Shown: positions 16,694 through 26,365 of the stretch, piece after piece
Position numbering within the stretch: position 1 is the first letter of the stretch
Layout: each line of letters starts with the position of its first letter
Source: Candidatus Omnitrophota bacterium
Lineage (GTDB): Bacteria > Hinthialibacterota > Hinthialibacteria > OLB16
Direction: 5' to 3'
Length of the DNA: 64,000 bases
Assembly (NCBI GenBank): GCA_020632575.1
Contig: JACKFH010000007.1
Location: forward strand, 171,762-235,761
Position numbers and translations under genes: made by a program
Notes under the pieces: model-generated
What the model saw: only the letters and a program-made list of their open reading frames with translations
Told to the model about the DNA's origin: nothing
Database searches by the model: none

Positions 16694-18612
16694 TCACTCC
16701 CCCTCGTAAAACCATCCAATCGGAACCGAGCGAAACCTCGATGAGATCCAACCCGATTCCTCATCCGCCACATAATAACTGAGCAACGCCCGGCCATTCG
16801 CGAAATCGAGGCTGGTGTAGGAGTAAGTCTCGTTTGGGTCATTCTCCATATTGCGTTTGTGGGTCCAGGTCTTCCCTTCATCTCTGGAAATCGCGGCAGT
16901 CAGTGGATTCCGTTTGCCGCTATGTCCCGCGCCCTCCGTGTAGTTGTCGTTCCAGATGAGGAGCAGGTTGCCGGTCGAGGGAATGCGTCTGAGGGTCGCG
17001 GGCGATTCGGGGGCGACCACGCCAAAGGATTCTCCTTCGCTCCAGGTTTCGCCGCCATCCTCGGAGTAGCTCGCGCCGATGTGGCCGAGTTGGGTCCGGA
17101 AGATCATCAGGACTCGACCATTCTCCAGTTCGATGACCTCCGGCTCCATCGCCCCGCGTTGCGCGTAGTCCACCTGGTTGGAACTCGCCTTCCAGGTTTG
17201 TCCCGCATCGTCCGAGTAGAAACAGTGAGAGACAAAATGGTTCACCTTGGCCACATCCTCGGTGGTGGCCACCGGTGCGAGGAGTCGACCGGTCGAAAGG
17301 AGCGTGACCCGGTCGTTGTTCATCACATGGTAACCCGGACCGACACTGACCTGGATCGGATCGCCGAGGGTTTGGCCCTCGTCCTCGGAGATCCGTAGAA
17401 AGACCTGAAGGTCGGTCATCGAGTTTTTAACCAGGTAAAAGAGCCCAATGGGCGGGCATCCCCAAACCGGATTTTTTAGACGTCGAAGAGTGACCGACAT
17501 CACATTCTTGTCGCCAACATTCTCCTGAAGGACTCTCGATTCACTCCAGGTGCGACCGCCATCGGTGGATTCCCTGGCCACAATGCGGGCCTTGGCGAAA
17601 TCGGAATTGCTTTCGAAAAACTCCGTGGTGGCGTAGAGCAGTCGACCATCCCGCAGTTGAATGATCGATCCCTCGCTGTAGCGCGGATTTTTTTCGGTGG
17701 CGGGATAAACCTCCACTGAGAAATTGTCGCTATCCTCAATCGGTTCAGAGCTCGATAGAACAAGGAGTGCCTGAGCGGCGCGGATCCGGGTGTCCAGGTT
17801 CTCGTCTTCGAGTAGTTCGATTAAACGGTCTTTGGTCGAGACCATTCCCGACTCCCCAGCGAAGACAGCCGCGTACGTGCGAATGGCTGGATCCGAGTCG
17901 GAGAGGTTTTCGGTCAGAGCCTCTCGCCCCTCCCGATCTACCAGTCGGGCCAGCGAATGCTCAAAGAATGCGATCGCCAATTTGTCCTCCAAGCCTTCGA
18001 GTCGTTTCTTCAATCGCGGGATATCCGAGGAGTCGCCGATCCTTCCCAGGATCCAGGCGGAGATGCGAGCGACATTTTCATCCCCGCTTTCCACCTGTTC
18101 CCGAATGCTCTCCAAAGCGGAAGGGTTCCCCCACCTCGCGAGAGCGGCAGCGGCCATCAGACGGAGAGAATCGTTCTCGGTCTCCTCGAACGCTCGGCGG
18201 ATTGCCTCGCCATCCCCGATCTCGTTGACTTTGTACAGGCTCTCGCAGGCATGGACATGGCCGTGTGGGTCCTCACTTTCGAGAACATCGATCAGGATCG
18301 CCACCTTCGAGCGGTCCCCGGCGCGGACCAACTCTCTCGCCAGTCCACAGCGGTGTTGATCGTCTTTTTCGCTTCCAAACGAGATTCGAGAGTTTCGCGG
18401 ATCTCCTCTCCATGCCCCGCCAGTGTCATGGCCTCGGCGGCGTGCATTGAGGGCCAGAACTCCTCGGAACGAAGAGCGGAGCGGAGGATTTCGAGACACT
18501 TTGCCTCAATCGCGGGTTCAAGTTGAATGGGATTCTCCGCAAACGAAATCCCGGCCCCAAGAAATGCAAGCAGGAGAGAAAGAATGCCTCGGATCATACG
18601 CCTCATTTTCAT
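16694..18612 (-). CDS. Secreted HEAT-repeat plus sialidase/BNR-like protein, interrupted by one frameshift
   Basis: Two frames join into one protein of about 638 aa. The first (18612 to about 18365) has AAAGG 4 nt before ATG 18612, a signal peptide (MRRMIRGILSLLLAFLGAG) and HEAT-like helices up to 'LESRLEAKK'. The second frame, open from above 18370 to 16694, resumes with 'DDQHRCGLARELVRAGD', more HEAT repeats, then from about residue 270 a six-bladed-propeller sialidase-like domain with Asp boxes 'STDGGRTWSES', 'SDDAGQTWKAS', 'SEDGGETWSEG' and 'SRDEGKTWTHK'. The break falls at an A5 run (18365-18369); one more A, or a -1 slip on AAA-AAG, restores a single frame. It is probably an exo-sialidase-like glycan-binding or hydrolysing protein. 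Indel, assembly error and slippage cannot be separated here. Confidence 0.78.
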
Positions 18613-18620
18613 ACAGCCTT

Positions 18621-19772
18621 TCAACTGAAATCTTTCAAAGCCCCGACCACCCGTTCCACATCCTCCTCACTCATCTTGGGATGAATCGGAACAGACAAAA
18701 TATTCTTCGCGACGCCCTCGGTTACCGGCAGCATTCCCTCCGTCGTTCCGAACCGGTCGCGATAGGCCGGATGGAGATGGAGGGGATCGTAGTGGACCGT
18801 GGCGCCGATGCGTTGGGCGCGGAGATGATCGATCAGATCGTCGCGAGCAATTCCGGATTCTTCGGTCAAGCGAATCACGAAGAGATGGCGAGCATGTTCG
18901 ATCCGCCCCTCTTCCGGTGGAAGGATGAATCGCTCGTCTCCATTGAGTCGGTCGACATACCCATCCCAAACGCGCCGACGTTTCGCTTGCATCTCATCGA
19001 GACGTGAGAGTTGAGCCCGACCCAATGCCGCCAGAAGATCGTTCGCGTTGTACTTGTAACCGATCTCCTCGATCGAATATCGCCACTTCTTCCCATCCGC
19101 GAACCGTTTCCAGGCGTCCCGGTCGAGGCCATGCAAACTCAACCGCTCGGCCCGCGCGAGGAGATCCTCGGTGGGAACGGTCAGCATTCCCCCCTCGGCG
19201 GTGGTGATATTCTTGTTGGTGTAAAAACTGAAGCAGGCGACACTCTTCCCGCTCCCAATCGGCTCACCATCGAAGGAGGCGCCAAGAGCATGGGCGGCGT
19301 CCTCGATGAGAACGAGATCGTGTTCATTCGCGATCCTTCGCAAGGATCCGAGGTCAACGGGGTGTCCCGCGTAATGAACAGCGACAATCGCCTTCGTCTT
19401 GGGATTGATCAGCGATTCGACATGTGCGGGGTCGACACAATAGGTCCTCGGATCAATCTCCGCGAAGACAGGAGTCGCCCCGCAATGAACGATCGTGTGC
19501 CCTGTCGAAGCAAAGGTGAGGGATGGTAGGATGACTTCATCGCCGGGCCCGACGTTGTGTATGAGAAGGGCGAGGTGAAGCGCGGCGGTGCAGCTACTGA
19601 CCGCGAGCGCATGACTCGCCTGGACCTTTTCGCAAAAATCTTTCTCGAAACGCTGGCATTCTTCGCCCCGAGTCAGCCAGCCTTTCTTCAGAATAGCGAT
19701 AACCGCATCAATTTCGGTTTCGGTCAGGTCCGGTTCGCCGATGGAAAGAAAAGGGGGCGATTGGTCTGTCAT
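18621..19772 (-). CDS. DegT/DnrJ/EryC1/StrS family PLP aminotransferase
   Basis: 383 aa. Hallmarks: 'GWLTRGEECQRFE' (substrate region), 'SSCTAALHLAL' (phosphate-binding), 'VILPSLTFAST', 'LIEDAAHALGA' (Asp that pairs with the PLP nitrogen), and 'SFYTNKNITTAEGGM' with the Schiff-base Lys187. These enzymes transaminate nucleotide-linked keto sugars for polysaccharide or glycan synthesis in the cytosol. ATG 19772 is chosen because the family's N-terminus aligns there; the upstream extension is polar and unrelated. It ends 8 nt before the HEAT/sialidase gene on the same strand, so the two may be cotranscribed. No other sugar-nucleotide genes flank it. Confidence 0.92.
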   Translation of the reverse strand: MTDQSPPFLSIGEPDLTETEIDAVIAILKKGWLTRGEECQRFEKDFCEKVQASHALAVSSCTAALHLALLIHNVGPGDEVILPSLTFASTGHTIVHCGATPVFAEIDPRTYCVDPAHVESLINPKTKAIVAVHYAGHPVDLGSLRRIANEHDLVLIEDAAHALGASFDGEPIGSGKSVACFSFYTNKNITTAEGGMLTVPTEDLLARAERLSLHGLDRDAWKRFADGKKWRYSIEEIGYKYNANDLLAALGRAQLSRLDEMQAKRRRVWDGYVDRLNGDERFILPPEEGRIEHARHLFVIRLTEESGIARDDLIDHLRAQRIGATVHYDPLHLHPAYRDRFGTTEGMLPVTEGVAKNILSVPIHPKMSEEDVERVVGALKDFS

Positions 19773-19847
19773 AGCAATGTCGGTTATTGTTCCCGGGGAA
19801 CGATTAAATTTAAAGAGTTGAGCGAAAACAAGGAGGATCCTTTTCTC

Positions 19848-22400
19848 ATGAGTCCGCGGCGTCTGTTTCAACTAGGCATCATCAACCTTTTGACCCTCTT
19901 GGCTGTCACTCAATGCCACGCCCAATCGCCAAAAATCGTCCGGGATCATGGGATCGTGGATTGGCAGCAACAACTCCTGGAGATGGCCACGGACAAACGG
20001 CTGATGTGTGTCGCCGCGCACCCCGACGATGAGGATAGCGAGACACTCGCCTACTACAACCGGGGATACGGAGTTCGCACCTCGATTATGTTGGGCAACT
20101 GGGGAGAGGGCGGCCAGAACGAAATCGGCTCGGAGTTGTATGAGGAGCTTGGGGTGATCCGATCCAAGGAGACGCTGGAGGCCGCGGGCCTTCTCGGCAC
20201 GAAAGTCTATTGCCTCAATCAGGTCGATTTCGGTTTCTCGAAATCGCTCGAGGAGACCTGGGAGTTTTGGGACAAGGCGGAGGCGATGGAGAGAGCGGTG
20301 CGCATCCTCCGCACCGAACGCCCGCACGTGATCATCACCAACCACCGTGTTGGAGAGGGCCATGGGAACCACCAAGCGATGGCTCAACTCATTGAGGAGG
20401 CGATCCCGCTCGCCGCCTCGCCCGAGGCTTATGTCGATCAGATCGAGGAAGGGTTGGTCCCGTGGCAGGTCGAACGACTCTTTCAGAGAAGGCGCCACCA
20501 CGAGGGCGTTCCGGTCGAAGAGTACGATGTTCAGGTCCCGGTTGGATTGATGGAGATGATTCGGGGTTTTTCCTACCAGGAGATCGCTGGCGAGGCGCTT
20601 CTCAGGCATCGGTCTCAGGGCGCCAAGGGGATTTGGCAATGGATCAATGCCCGTCGCTCTCAATCACCCTACAATTATTTCTATTTGATTGTGGGCGATC
20701 CTCCACTCGGCCCGTTCGAGGACCTCTTTGATGGGATGGACAATTGTTGGTGGACAAGGGAAGGAAGAAAACCGTTTTCTCACGAGGGATTGATTAACGA
20801 GCATCCCTCAAATGAGGACAAGCGAAGGACTGGATTAAGCAAAGCGCTCCAAGCCCTCCGACCCGACCTCAATAAGGTGGAGGAGGCGTTGGTCGATGCG
20901 ATGCAGGCGGTCCAGGCATTGCCCGCCGAGGTGGACCGCCCCGCAAACTGGATGCAAAGCGCCACCGGCGAGGTGGTCGACTCCTCCGAGGCGAGGGAAC
21001 GGTATCAAATCGAGGTGATCGACCGAATGCAGGCGCTCGGTCGAGAGGAGAAACAGATTCAGAGATTGCTTTCTCAGATGTGGGGAATCGACGCTCGAGT
21101 CATCCCTTCGGAAAAAAGTCCTTTTCCGGGGCAAGAGTTCGAAATCGAAATTCAACTCACCAATCGCGGAAGCGACCCGGTGAGTGTCACCGAGTACCGT
21201 TTGGAACTTCCCAAGGGTTGGGATAGCGCGCCACGGTCGATGGAGATTGGCGAGATCGCCTCGCTCGGATCGGCCCGAGCTGCATTCTGGGTTCAGGTCG
21301 CAACCGATGAGACCTTGACTCTCCCCGAAACGGATGAACTCTATCGGTCATCCACGCCCTGGCAACCAAACGTTCACGCGGTCGCCTACTTGAAAAAGGG
21401 AGAGACCCCAGGATTAGCGGAAGTGGAGGATCGTCTGGAGATTTCGCCGGCATGGGAAGTGTGGATTTCACCGGACGAAACCCTCGTTCCGCTTCATTCG
21501 ACCGAGCAGGTTGATCTGTCCATCGAAACTCGTCGACATCGAGAAGTGGATTCGCCAAGCCCTCTCGAAGTGACGCTTCCCGAGAGCGATCCACTCGACA
21601 CCATGATTCAGCCCTCCCGCGCGAGACGAACCTCGACCTCGGTCGCCTGGAAGATTCCCGATTCGGCCGACCCTGGCGAGTATCATGTCGTGGCGAAACT
21701 CGAATCGGGAGGGAGGACCTACGAGGCCACCTCCACTATCACCCTCGCCGATGTGAAAGTCGCCGAGGGTTTGAATGTGGGAGTGGTCCAATCCTATGAC
21801 GACACTTTGCCGAAAGCGTTGGACCGTTTGGGCGTTTCTTATTCGTTGCTCAACGAATCGGACGTTCGGTCGGGGGATCTATCCGGTTATGACACCATCC
21901 TCATCGACATCCGAGCCTATTTGGAGAGGCAAGACCTCGTCGAATCGAATGGGAGGTTTCTCAAATACTGCTCCGAGGGAGGCCATTTGGTCGTCTTCTA
22001 CCACAAGACCTTCGAGTGGAACGACCAGGATCCGCCGCTGGCCCCACTACCGCTGCTTCTCTCACGAAACCGGATCACCGATGAAAACGCCCCTGTCCAA
22101 ATCCTGGACCCAGACCATCCGATTCTCAACTGGCCCAACAAAATCGGACCCTCCGACTGGGAGGGTTGGGTGCAGGAACGGGGTCTTTATTTCCCGGGAG
22201 AGTACGACAAGGGGTACGATGAAATTGTCGCCTTCACCGATCCGAACGAGCAGCCCCTGAGAAGCGGCATCCTCTCCGCGAAGGTCGGCAAGGGAACGTA
22301 TGTTTACACGAGTCTGGTTTTTTATCGGGAGCTCAAGGCTTTGGTTCCAGGGGCTTATCGGCTGTTCGCGAACTTGATTTCCTACGGTCACGGCGGGTGA
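19848..22400 (+). CDS. Secreted PIG-L family deacetylase with NEW3-like and ThuA/GATase-like domains
   Basis: 850 aa with a signal peptide (about 1-25, cleavage near CHAQ). The PIG-L domain (about 45-280) has the zinc motif AAHPDDED (His58, Asp60/61) and the later 'GEGHGNHQAM' histidines, expected for N-acetyl-sugar deacetylases such as those acting on GlcNAc derivatives. The middle (about 410-640) contains 'IEIQLTNRGSDPVSVTEYRL', an NEW3/Ig-like strand pattern. The C-terminus (about 640-850), 'VGVVQSYDDTLPKALDRLGV' through 'GGHLVVFYHKT', resembles the class-I-GATase/ThuA-like fold. AAGGAGG lies 12 nt before ATG 19848. Substrate is inferred to be an extracellular amino-sugar glycan. Divergent from the DegT gene. 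Confidence 0.85.
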   Translation: MSPRRLFQLGIINLLTLLAVTQCHAQSPKIVRDHGIVDWQQQLLEMATDKRLMCVAAHPDDEDSETLAYYNRGYGVRTSIMLGNWGEGGQNEIGSELYEELGVIRSKETLEAAGLLGTKVYCLNQVDFGFSKSLEETWEFWDKAEAMERAVRILRTERPHVIITNHRVGEGHGNHQAMAQLIEEAIPLAASPEAYVDQIEEGLVPWQVERLFQRRRHHEGVPVEEYDVQVPVGLMEMIRGFSYQEIAGEALLRHRSQGAKGIWQWINARRSQSPYNYFYLIVGDPPLGPFEDLFDGMDNCWWTREGRKPFSHEGLINEHPSNEDKRRTGLSKALQALRPDLNKVEEALVDAMQAVQALPAEVDRPANWMQSATGEVVDSSEARERYQIEVIDRMQALGREEKQIQRLLSQMWGIDARVIPSEKSPFPGQEFEIEIQLTNRGSDPVSVTEYRLELPKGWDSAPRSMEIGEIASLGSARAAFWVQVATDETLTLPETDELYRSSTPWQPNVHAVAYLKKGETPGLAEVEDRLEISPAWEVWISPDETLVPLHSTEQVDLSIETRRHREVDSPSPLEVTLPESDPLDTMIQPSRARRTSTSVAWKIPDSADPGEYHVVAKLESGGRTYEATSTITLADVKVAEGLNVGVVQSYDDTLPKALDRLGVSYSLLNESDVRSGDLSGYDTILIDIRAYLERQDLVESNGRFLKYCSEGGHLVVFYHKTFEWNDQDPPLAPLPLLLSRNRITDENAPVQILDPDHPILNWPNKIGPSDWEGWVQERGLYFPGEYDKGYDEIVAFTDPNEQPLRSGILSAKVGKGTYVYTSLVFYRELKALVPGAYRLFANLISYGHGG

Positions 22401-22539
22401 GGAAGAAAAAGTGAAACCCCTCCTCGGGAAGGCCTTCATCTGTAGTATTTCTATTATTCATTTACTAAAATACCAATATTGAGCGCCGTGAGTCCCCCTT
22501 CACGGGATACCGCTATTTTTTTGGCGAGGAGCGATGAAC

Positions 22540-24096
22540 ATGCGGCATATCATCACTGCGGACGAGGCGATTCGACTCATCCCCGATGGAGCAACCGTCG
22601 CGGTCAACCCGATTCCGATCGAAGAGGTCTTCAGTGGGTTCGACCGAGTGTTCGAGGAGACGGGTCATCCCAAAGATCTGACCGTGATCTGGAGCGCGGG
22701 CCTGGGTCCCATGAGCGAAGAGCGTCGCGGGATGAACCATTTCGCCCACCCCGGGATGGTGCGGCGTCTGATCGGGGGTCATTTTGGCCTGAACTATAAA
22801 CTGGTTCAAATGGTGGCCCAGAACGAATGCGAGGCCTACAACCTCCCGCAGGGAGCGATCTCGCAGCTCTATCGTGAAATTGCCTCGGGACGCCCCGGAC
22901 TCGTGACCCGTACGGGACTTGGGACCTTTGTGGACCCCCGTCTCGAGGGAGGCAAGATGAACGAGCGGACCCAGACCCGCGAAGACCTGGTCGAAGTGGT
23001 TCAGCTGGGAGGAAGAGAACACCTCTTTTACCGATCGATTCCTCTTCACTTCGGAATCGTCCGAGGCACCACCGCCGATCCGTCCGGAAACCTGACCGGC
23101 GAGGACGAGGCGATCACCATGGAAAATTTTGAGTTGGCCATGGCGGTGAAAAACAGCGGGGGCACAGTGATCGCCCAAGTGGAAAAGATTTCCGAGGTTC
23201 CGGCCGTTCCTCAAATGGTGACCGTGCCGGGAAACCTGGTCGACTACATTGTCATCGCCACCTGCCGTCACCAACACCCTCACACCCTGTTCGTCGAACA
23301 CGACCCGTCCTTCTCCGGAAGAGAGCGAGTCTCTCTCGAGGATGAAATCGCTCCTCTCCCGCTGAATTCCGAGAAAGTCATTTGCCGTCGAGCCGCGATG
23401 GAGATCGAACCGGGGATGAATGTCAATCTTGGGTTCGGGATTCCGATGGGCGTTTCCAATGTCGCATTCGAGGAGGGTTTTCTGGGTTCCATCAACCTGA
23501 GCACCGAACTCGGATCGATTGGTGGACTGCCCGAGAGGGGCAAGAACTTTGGCCCAGCCAAGAATCCCTCGGCTTTCATCTCTCAGACCCAAATGTTCGA
23601 CTTTTACGATGGAGGAGGACTCGACATCACCTGTGTCGGACTCGCCCAAGTGGATCGTGAGGGGAATGTCAACGTGAGCAAACTGGGACCCCGAGTCATT
23701 GGGTGCGGGGGATTCATCAACATCACTCAGGCGGCCAAGAAAGTGGTGTTTTGCGGGGAGTTCACCGCGGTGGGTCTGGAGACCGAAATCGGGGAGGGGC
23801 GGCTCGTCATCCGTCAAGAGGGGAAGGCCGCGAAATTCATCGAAAAAGTCCAACAGATCACCTTCAGCGGAAAACAGGCGCGCGAATCCGGAAGACCGAT
23901 TCTCTATGTCACCGAACGATGTGTGTTCGAACTGGTCGAGGAGGGGCTGATGCTCCGCGAGTCAGCCCCGGGAATCGACATCGAAAGAGACATTCTGGGT
24001 CGAATGGAATTCCGGCCCCTCCTTCCCGATGAGATCAAGACGATGGATTCGCAGATTTACTCGGAGGCGCCGAGGAGATTGACGGCGCCGATTTGA
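22540..24096 (+). CDS. Fused alpha-beta acyl-CoA:acetate/3-ketoacid CoA-transferase
   Basis: 518 aa cytosolic enzyme with both CoA-transferase subunits in one chain: alpha half about 1-270 ('LIPDGATVAV', 'HFGIVRGTTADPSGNLT') and beta half about 280-515 ('VNLGFGIPMGVSN', 'LSTELGSIGGLP' with the probable catalytic Glu, 'TCVGLAQVDREGNVNVS'). It moves CoA between acyl-CoA and short-chain acids such as acetate, propionate or acetoacetate, as in YdiF and propionate CoA-transferases. AGGAG is 8 nt from ATG 22540 but only 2 nt from ATG 22534, hence the start choice. It stands alone; no beta-oxidation genes are adjacent. Confidence 0.88.
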   Translation: MRHIITADEAIRLIPDGATVAVNPIPIEEVFSGFDRVFEETGHPKDLTVIWSAGLGPMSEERRGMNHFAHPGMVRRLIGGHFGLNYKLVQMVAQNECEAYNLPQGAISQLYREIASGRPGLVTRTGLGTFVDPRLEGGKMNERTQTREDLVEVVQLGGREHLFYRSIPLHFGIVRGTTADPSGNLTGEDEAITMENFELAMAVKNSGGTVIAQVEKISEVPAVPQMVTVPGNLVDYIVIATCRHQHPHTLFVEHDPSFSGRERVSLEDEIAPLPLNSEKVICRRAAMEIEPGMNVNLGFGIPMGVSNVAFEEGFLGSINLSTELGSIGGLPERGKNFGPAKNPSAFISQTQMFDFYDGGGLDITCVGLAQVDREGNVNVSKLGPRVIGCGGFINITQAAKKVVFCGEFTAVGLETEIGEGRLVIRQEGKAAKFIEKVQQITFSGKQARESGRPILYVTERCVFELVEEGLMLRESAPGIDIERDILGRMEFRPLLPDEIKTMDSQIYSEAPRRLTAPI

Positions 24097-24219
24097 ATCG
24101 GTCAAACGGAACCCCCTATCCAGGCAATCCCTTCCCTCAATCATCTCAACTCTACCTCGGCATGATCAGGGAGTGTTTTGTCCCCCTATGAAAGGTGGGA
24201 TCCATCGCTTTTATGGGAG

Positions 24220-24738
24220 TCATCGAAGCAATCTTTCGATCGTGTCTCGGAACAGAAACATCCTCCGCGAAATGGGCGAAAACCGTTTGAATTCGTAACG
24301 CTCGTAGAACGCTCGGGCGAATTCATCCTTGGCGTCGACCACGGCAACGGCCCATCCGATGTCTTTCGTCGTCAAACATCTTTCAAGCGCGTTGAGTAGG
24401 AGAATTTCCCCATACCCTTGGCCCTTCCTGCTTTGGTCGACAGCCAGACGACCTAACAAAATTGCCGGAACGAGAGGATAACGAGGGAGCTTCTTGGTTA
24501 TTGCCTCGGGCAAATCTTCCAGGACAACGCTTGTCGCGGACAGAGTGTAGAAACCCCGGACAACCGGATTTTCCCCTTCGATAAGGACAAAACTCGCGGT
24601 GACATTTTTCCGAGCGTCTTGTCCGGCTTGCTTCCGAAGGTATCGGTCAAGGGCCTCGTTCCCGCACGAAAAAGTATCGCGTTTGTGACGAGAAGCGAGC
24701 GGCTCAATCGAGATGGCGGGAGTTTTGTCGGCAGCCAC
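24220..24738 (-). CDS. GNAT acetyltransferase toxin, TacT-like
   Basis: 172 aa GNAT-fold protein. 'SCGNEALDRYLRKQAGQD' at the N-terminus and 'LLGRLAVDQSRKGQGYGEIL' (acetyl-CoA pyrophosphate loop) are the signatures of TacT/AtaT-type toxins, which acetylate the amino group of charged tRNAs and stop translation. The C-terminal 'RAFYERYEFKRF' carries the usual catalytic tyrosine region. It starts with GTG directly after the stop of the DUF1778 antitoxin gene, so the pair is one transcript. All key residues look intact. Confidence 0.88.
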   Translation of the reverse strand: MAADKTPAISIEPLASRHKRDTFSCGNEALDRYLRKQAGQDARKNVTASFVLIEGENPVVRGFYTLSATSVVLEDLPEAITKKLPRYPLVPAILLGRLAVDQSRKGQGYGEILLLNALERCLTTKDIGWAVAVVDAKDEFARAFYERYEFKRFSPISRRMFLFRDTIERLLR

Positions 24739-25023
24739 TTACCGACCCATGGCTTTTTGGTAACGACGCGCCGCCGCGCGGAGACGAGGACCGGGTTTGG
24801 GTGGATTCAGCAACGCTTTGACGAATCCCTCCTGCTCCTCTTTGGTAAGTTTGATGATTTGTTGCTCTTCCACGACTTTTTTCGCGGCGTCCGAAGCGGC
24901 CTGGACAACGAAATCGGACAACGACCGGCCTTGAATATCGGCGGCCTGTTTGAGAAGGGCTTTCTGATCGCGAGTTGCTCGAGCCTCGAGTCGCTCGGAT
25001 CTTTCGTGGATGGGCGTGGGCAT
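24739..25023 (-). CDS. DUF1778/TacA-like ribbon-helix-helix antitoxin
   Basis: 94 aa. The N-terminal half, 'SERLEARATRDQKALLKQAA' through 'GRSLSDFVVQAASDAA', is the DUF1778 ribbon-helix-helix DNA-binding domain; the C-terminal tail (from about residue 55) is the flexible segment that wraps and neutralises the GNAT toxin. ATG 25023 was preferred to the in-frame TTG at 25029, since AAAGAG is 8 nt upstream. The toxin gene follows with no gap. A 12-bp palindrome just upstream is a candidate autoregulatory operator. Confidence 0.87.
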   Translation of the reverse strand: MPTPIHERSERLEARATRDQKALLKQAADIQGRSLSDFVVQAASDAAKKVVEEQQIIKLTKEEQEGFVKALLNPPKPGPRLRAAARRYQKAMGR

Positions 25024-25032
25024 AGACAAAAC

Positions 25033-25044
25033 TCTTTCGAAAGA
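25033..25044. promoter_or_regulatory. Candidate operator palindrome of the TacA/TacT-like module
   Basis: TCTTTCGAAAGA is a perfect 12-bp palindrome lying 10 nt before the antitoxin ATG and overlapping its purine-rich ribosome binding site. RHH antitoxins of this type repress their own promoters at palindromes; function here is inferred from position only. Confidence 0.4.
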
Positions 25045-25119
25045 TTTTCTATATTATTTGTACGGGAAACCACCGGTTCTCGCAAGGTGTGCCATCGAGC
25101 CATGAGCCTCTGTATCCAC

Positions 25120-26352
25120 CTACCCCGGAAACCGCTCCCCACCAATCGCTTCATCAAAACTCTGCCTCGGCGTGATCAACGAATGCTTTCCATCTTCGAT
25201 CCAAACCTCGGCGGGGAAGGGATGGGTGTTGTAATTGGAGGCCATCGCGCGGCCATAAGCGCCGGCGTCGTGGATAATGACGTAGTCGCCGATTTGGGCT
25301 TGTGGCAATTCCTGGGTGATCACGACTCCGCCATCCTCTTGGGTGAAGACATCACAGGATTCGCAAAGCGGTCCGGCGACAGCGGCGGGTTGAGATTTTT
25401 CTAACTTGCGTCCATCGGCGGAGCACATCGAAATCTTGTGGTAGGCGCCATACATGGCAGGACGGATAAGGTGGTTGAATCCCGTGTCGACAAGATAGAA
25501 CTTGAACGCGGCGGTCTCTTTGATCGCCCAAATCTTGGCGACCAGATACCCCGACTCGGCGACAAGAAAGCGGCCGGGTTCGATCTCCATCTCGACTTCA
25601 TGCCCCAGTCGCCTTTCGATTTCCTTGCGTTGGGAATCCCAAACCTCAAAATATTTGTCGAGGTCGATGGGCTGGTCGGTTTCCCGATAGGGGATGGGCA
25701 ATCCGCCACCCGCACTAATGACTCGGATATCTGGCCCCGCATCTGTTTCCGCCATCGCATGGGCGACCTTGGAGAGGTGTTCGAAATTCGAACCCGATCC
25801 GATGTGCATGTGGAGGCCATAGATGCGGATCCCACACTCCTTGGCGAGCCGCACGCATTCCGGGATCTCCTCGTGCCAGATGCCGTGCTTCGAGCCGGGA
25901 CCTCCGGTGTCGGTTTTCTTGCTGTGACCGTGCCCGAAGCCGGGGTTGATTCGAAGAAAGACCTCGCCGCCCGGACGAATCTCGGCGAATTGACGAATCA
26001 TATCGGGGGACCCACAGTTCACTTGAATGGGATGATTCTTGATCATCTCCACCGCGCGGTCATCGAAAACATCGGCGGTATAAACGATCTCTTCCGCTGG
26101 GTAACCAGCCCTGAGCGCGCGATGAACTTCGCCCGCGGACACAGAGTCGACCAGGACGCCTTTCTTTCTCATCAAATCCAAGATCGCCAGATGAGGATTC
26201 GCTTTCTGCGCGTAGCGAACCAGCGGAAACCGCTTCTGGATTTGGTCAACCCGATCCGAAATCACCGCCGAGTCATAAAGATAAAACGGAGTCCCATAAG
26301 TCCGCGCCATCTCAGGAAGGGAAACACCCGAAATTTCAGACACCACATTCAT
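25120..26352 (-). CDS. lysA: Diaminopimelate decarboxylase
   Basis: 410 aa PLP enzyme that makes lysine from meso-diaminopimelate. The fold-III barrel starts at 'TPFYLYDSAVI', with the PLP lysine in 'RYAQKANPHLAIL' (Lys50), 'LHMHIGSGSN', the phosphate-binding 'ISAGGGLPIPY', and 'EIEPGRFLVAESG'. The dimer-contributed catalytic cysteine is in 'GPLCESCDVF'. Length is normal for LysA. Related carboxynorspermidine or arginine decarboxylases are less likely given these motifs. AGGA is 6 nt before the ATG. It is followed by, and probably cotranscribed after, the lipoprotein gene 13 nt upstream. Confidence 0.92.
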   Translation of the reverse strand: MNVVSEISGVSLPEMARTYGTPFYLYDSAVISDRVDQIQKRFPLVRYAQKANPHLAILDLMRKKGVLVDSVSAGEVHRALRAGYPAEEIVYTADVFDDRAVEMIKNHPIQVNCGSPDMIRQFAEIRPGGEVFLRINPGFGHGHSKKTDTGGPGSKHGIWHEEIPECVRLAKECGIRIYGLHMHIGSGSNFEHLSKVAHAMAETDAGPDIRVISAGGGLPIPYRETDQPIDLDKYFEVWDSQRKEIERRLGHEVEMEIEPGRFLVAESGYLVAKIWAIKETAAFKFYLVDTGFNHLIRPAMYGAYHKISMCSADGRKLEKSQPAAVAGPLCESCDVFTQEDGGVVITQELPQAQIGDYVIIHDAGAYGRAMASNYNTHPFPAEVWIEDGKHSLITPRQSFDEAIGGERFPG

Positions 26353-26365
26353 TTCCTAAACCACC

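Noticed and set aside
19786..19804. GTTCC-CGG-GGAAC palindrome between degT and the PIG-L gene as an operator
   Set aside because: Too short, with no second copy or known regulator in the window.
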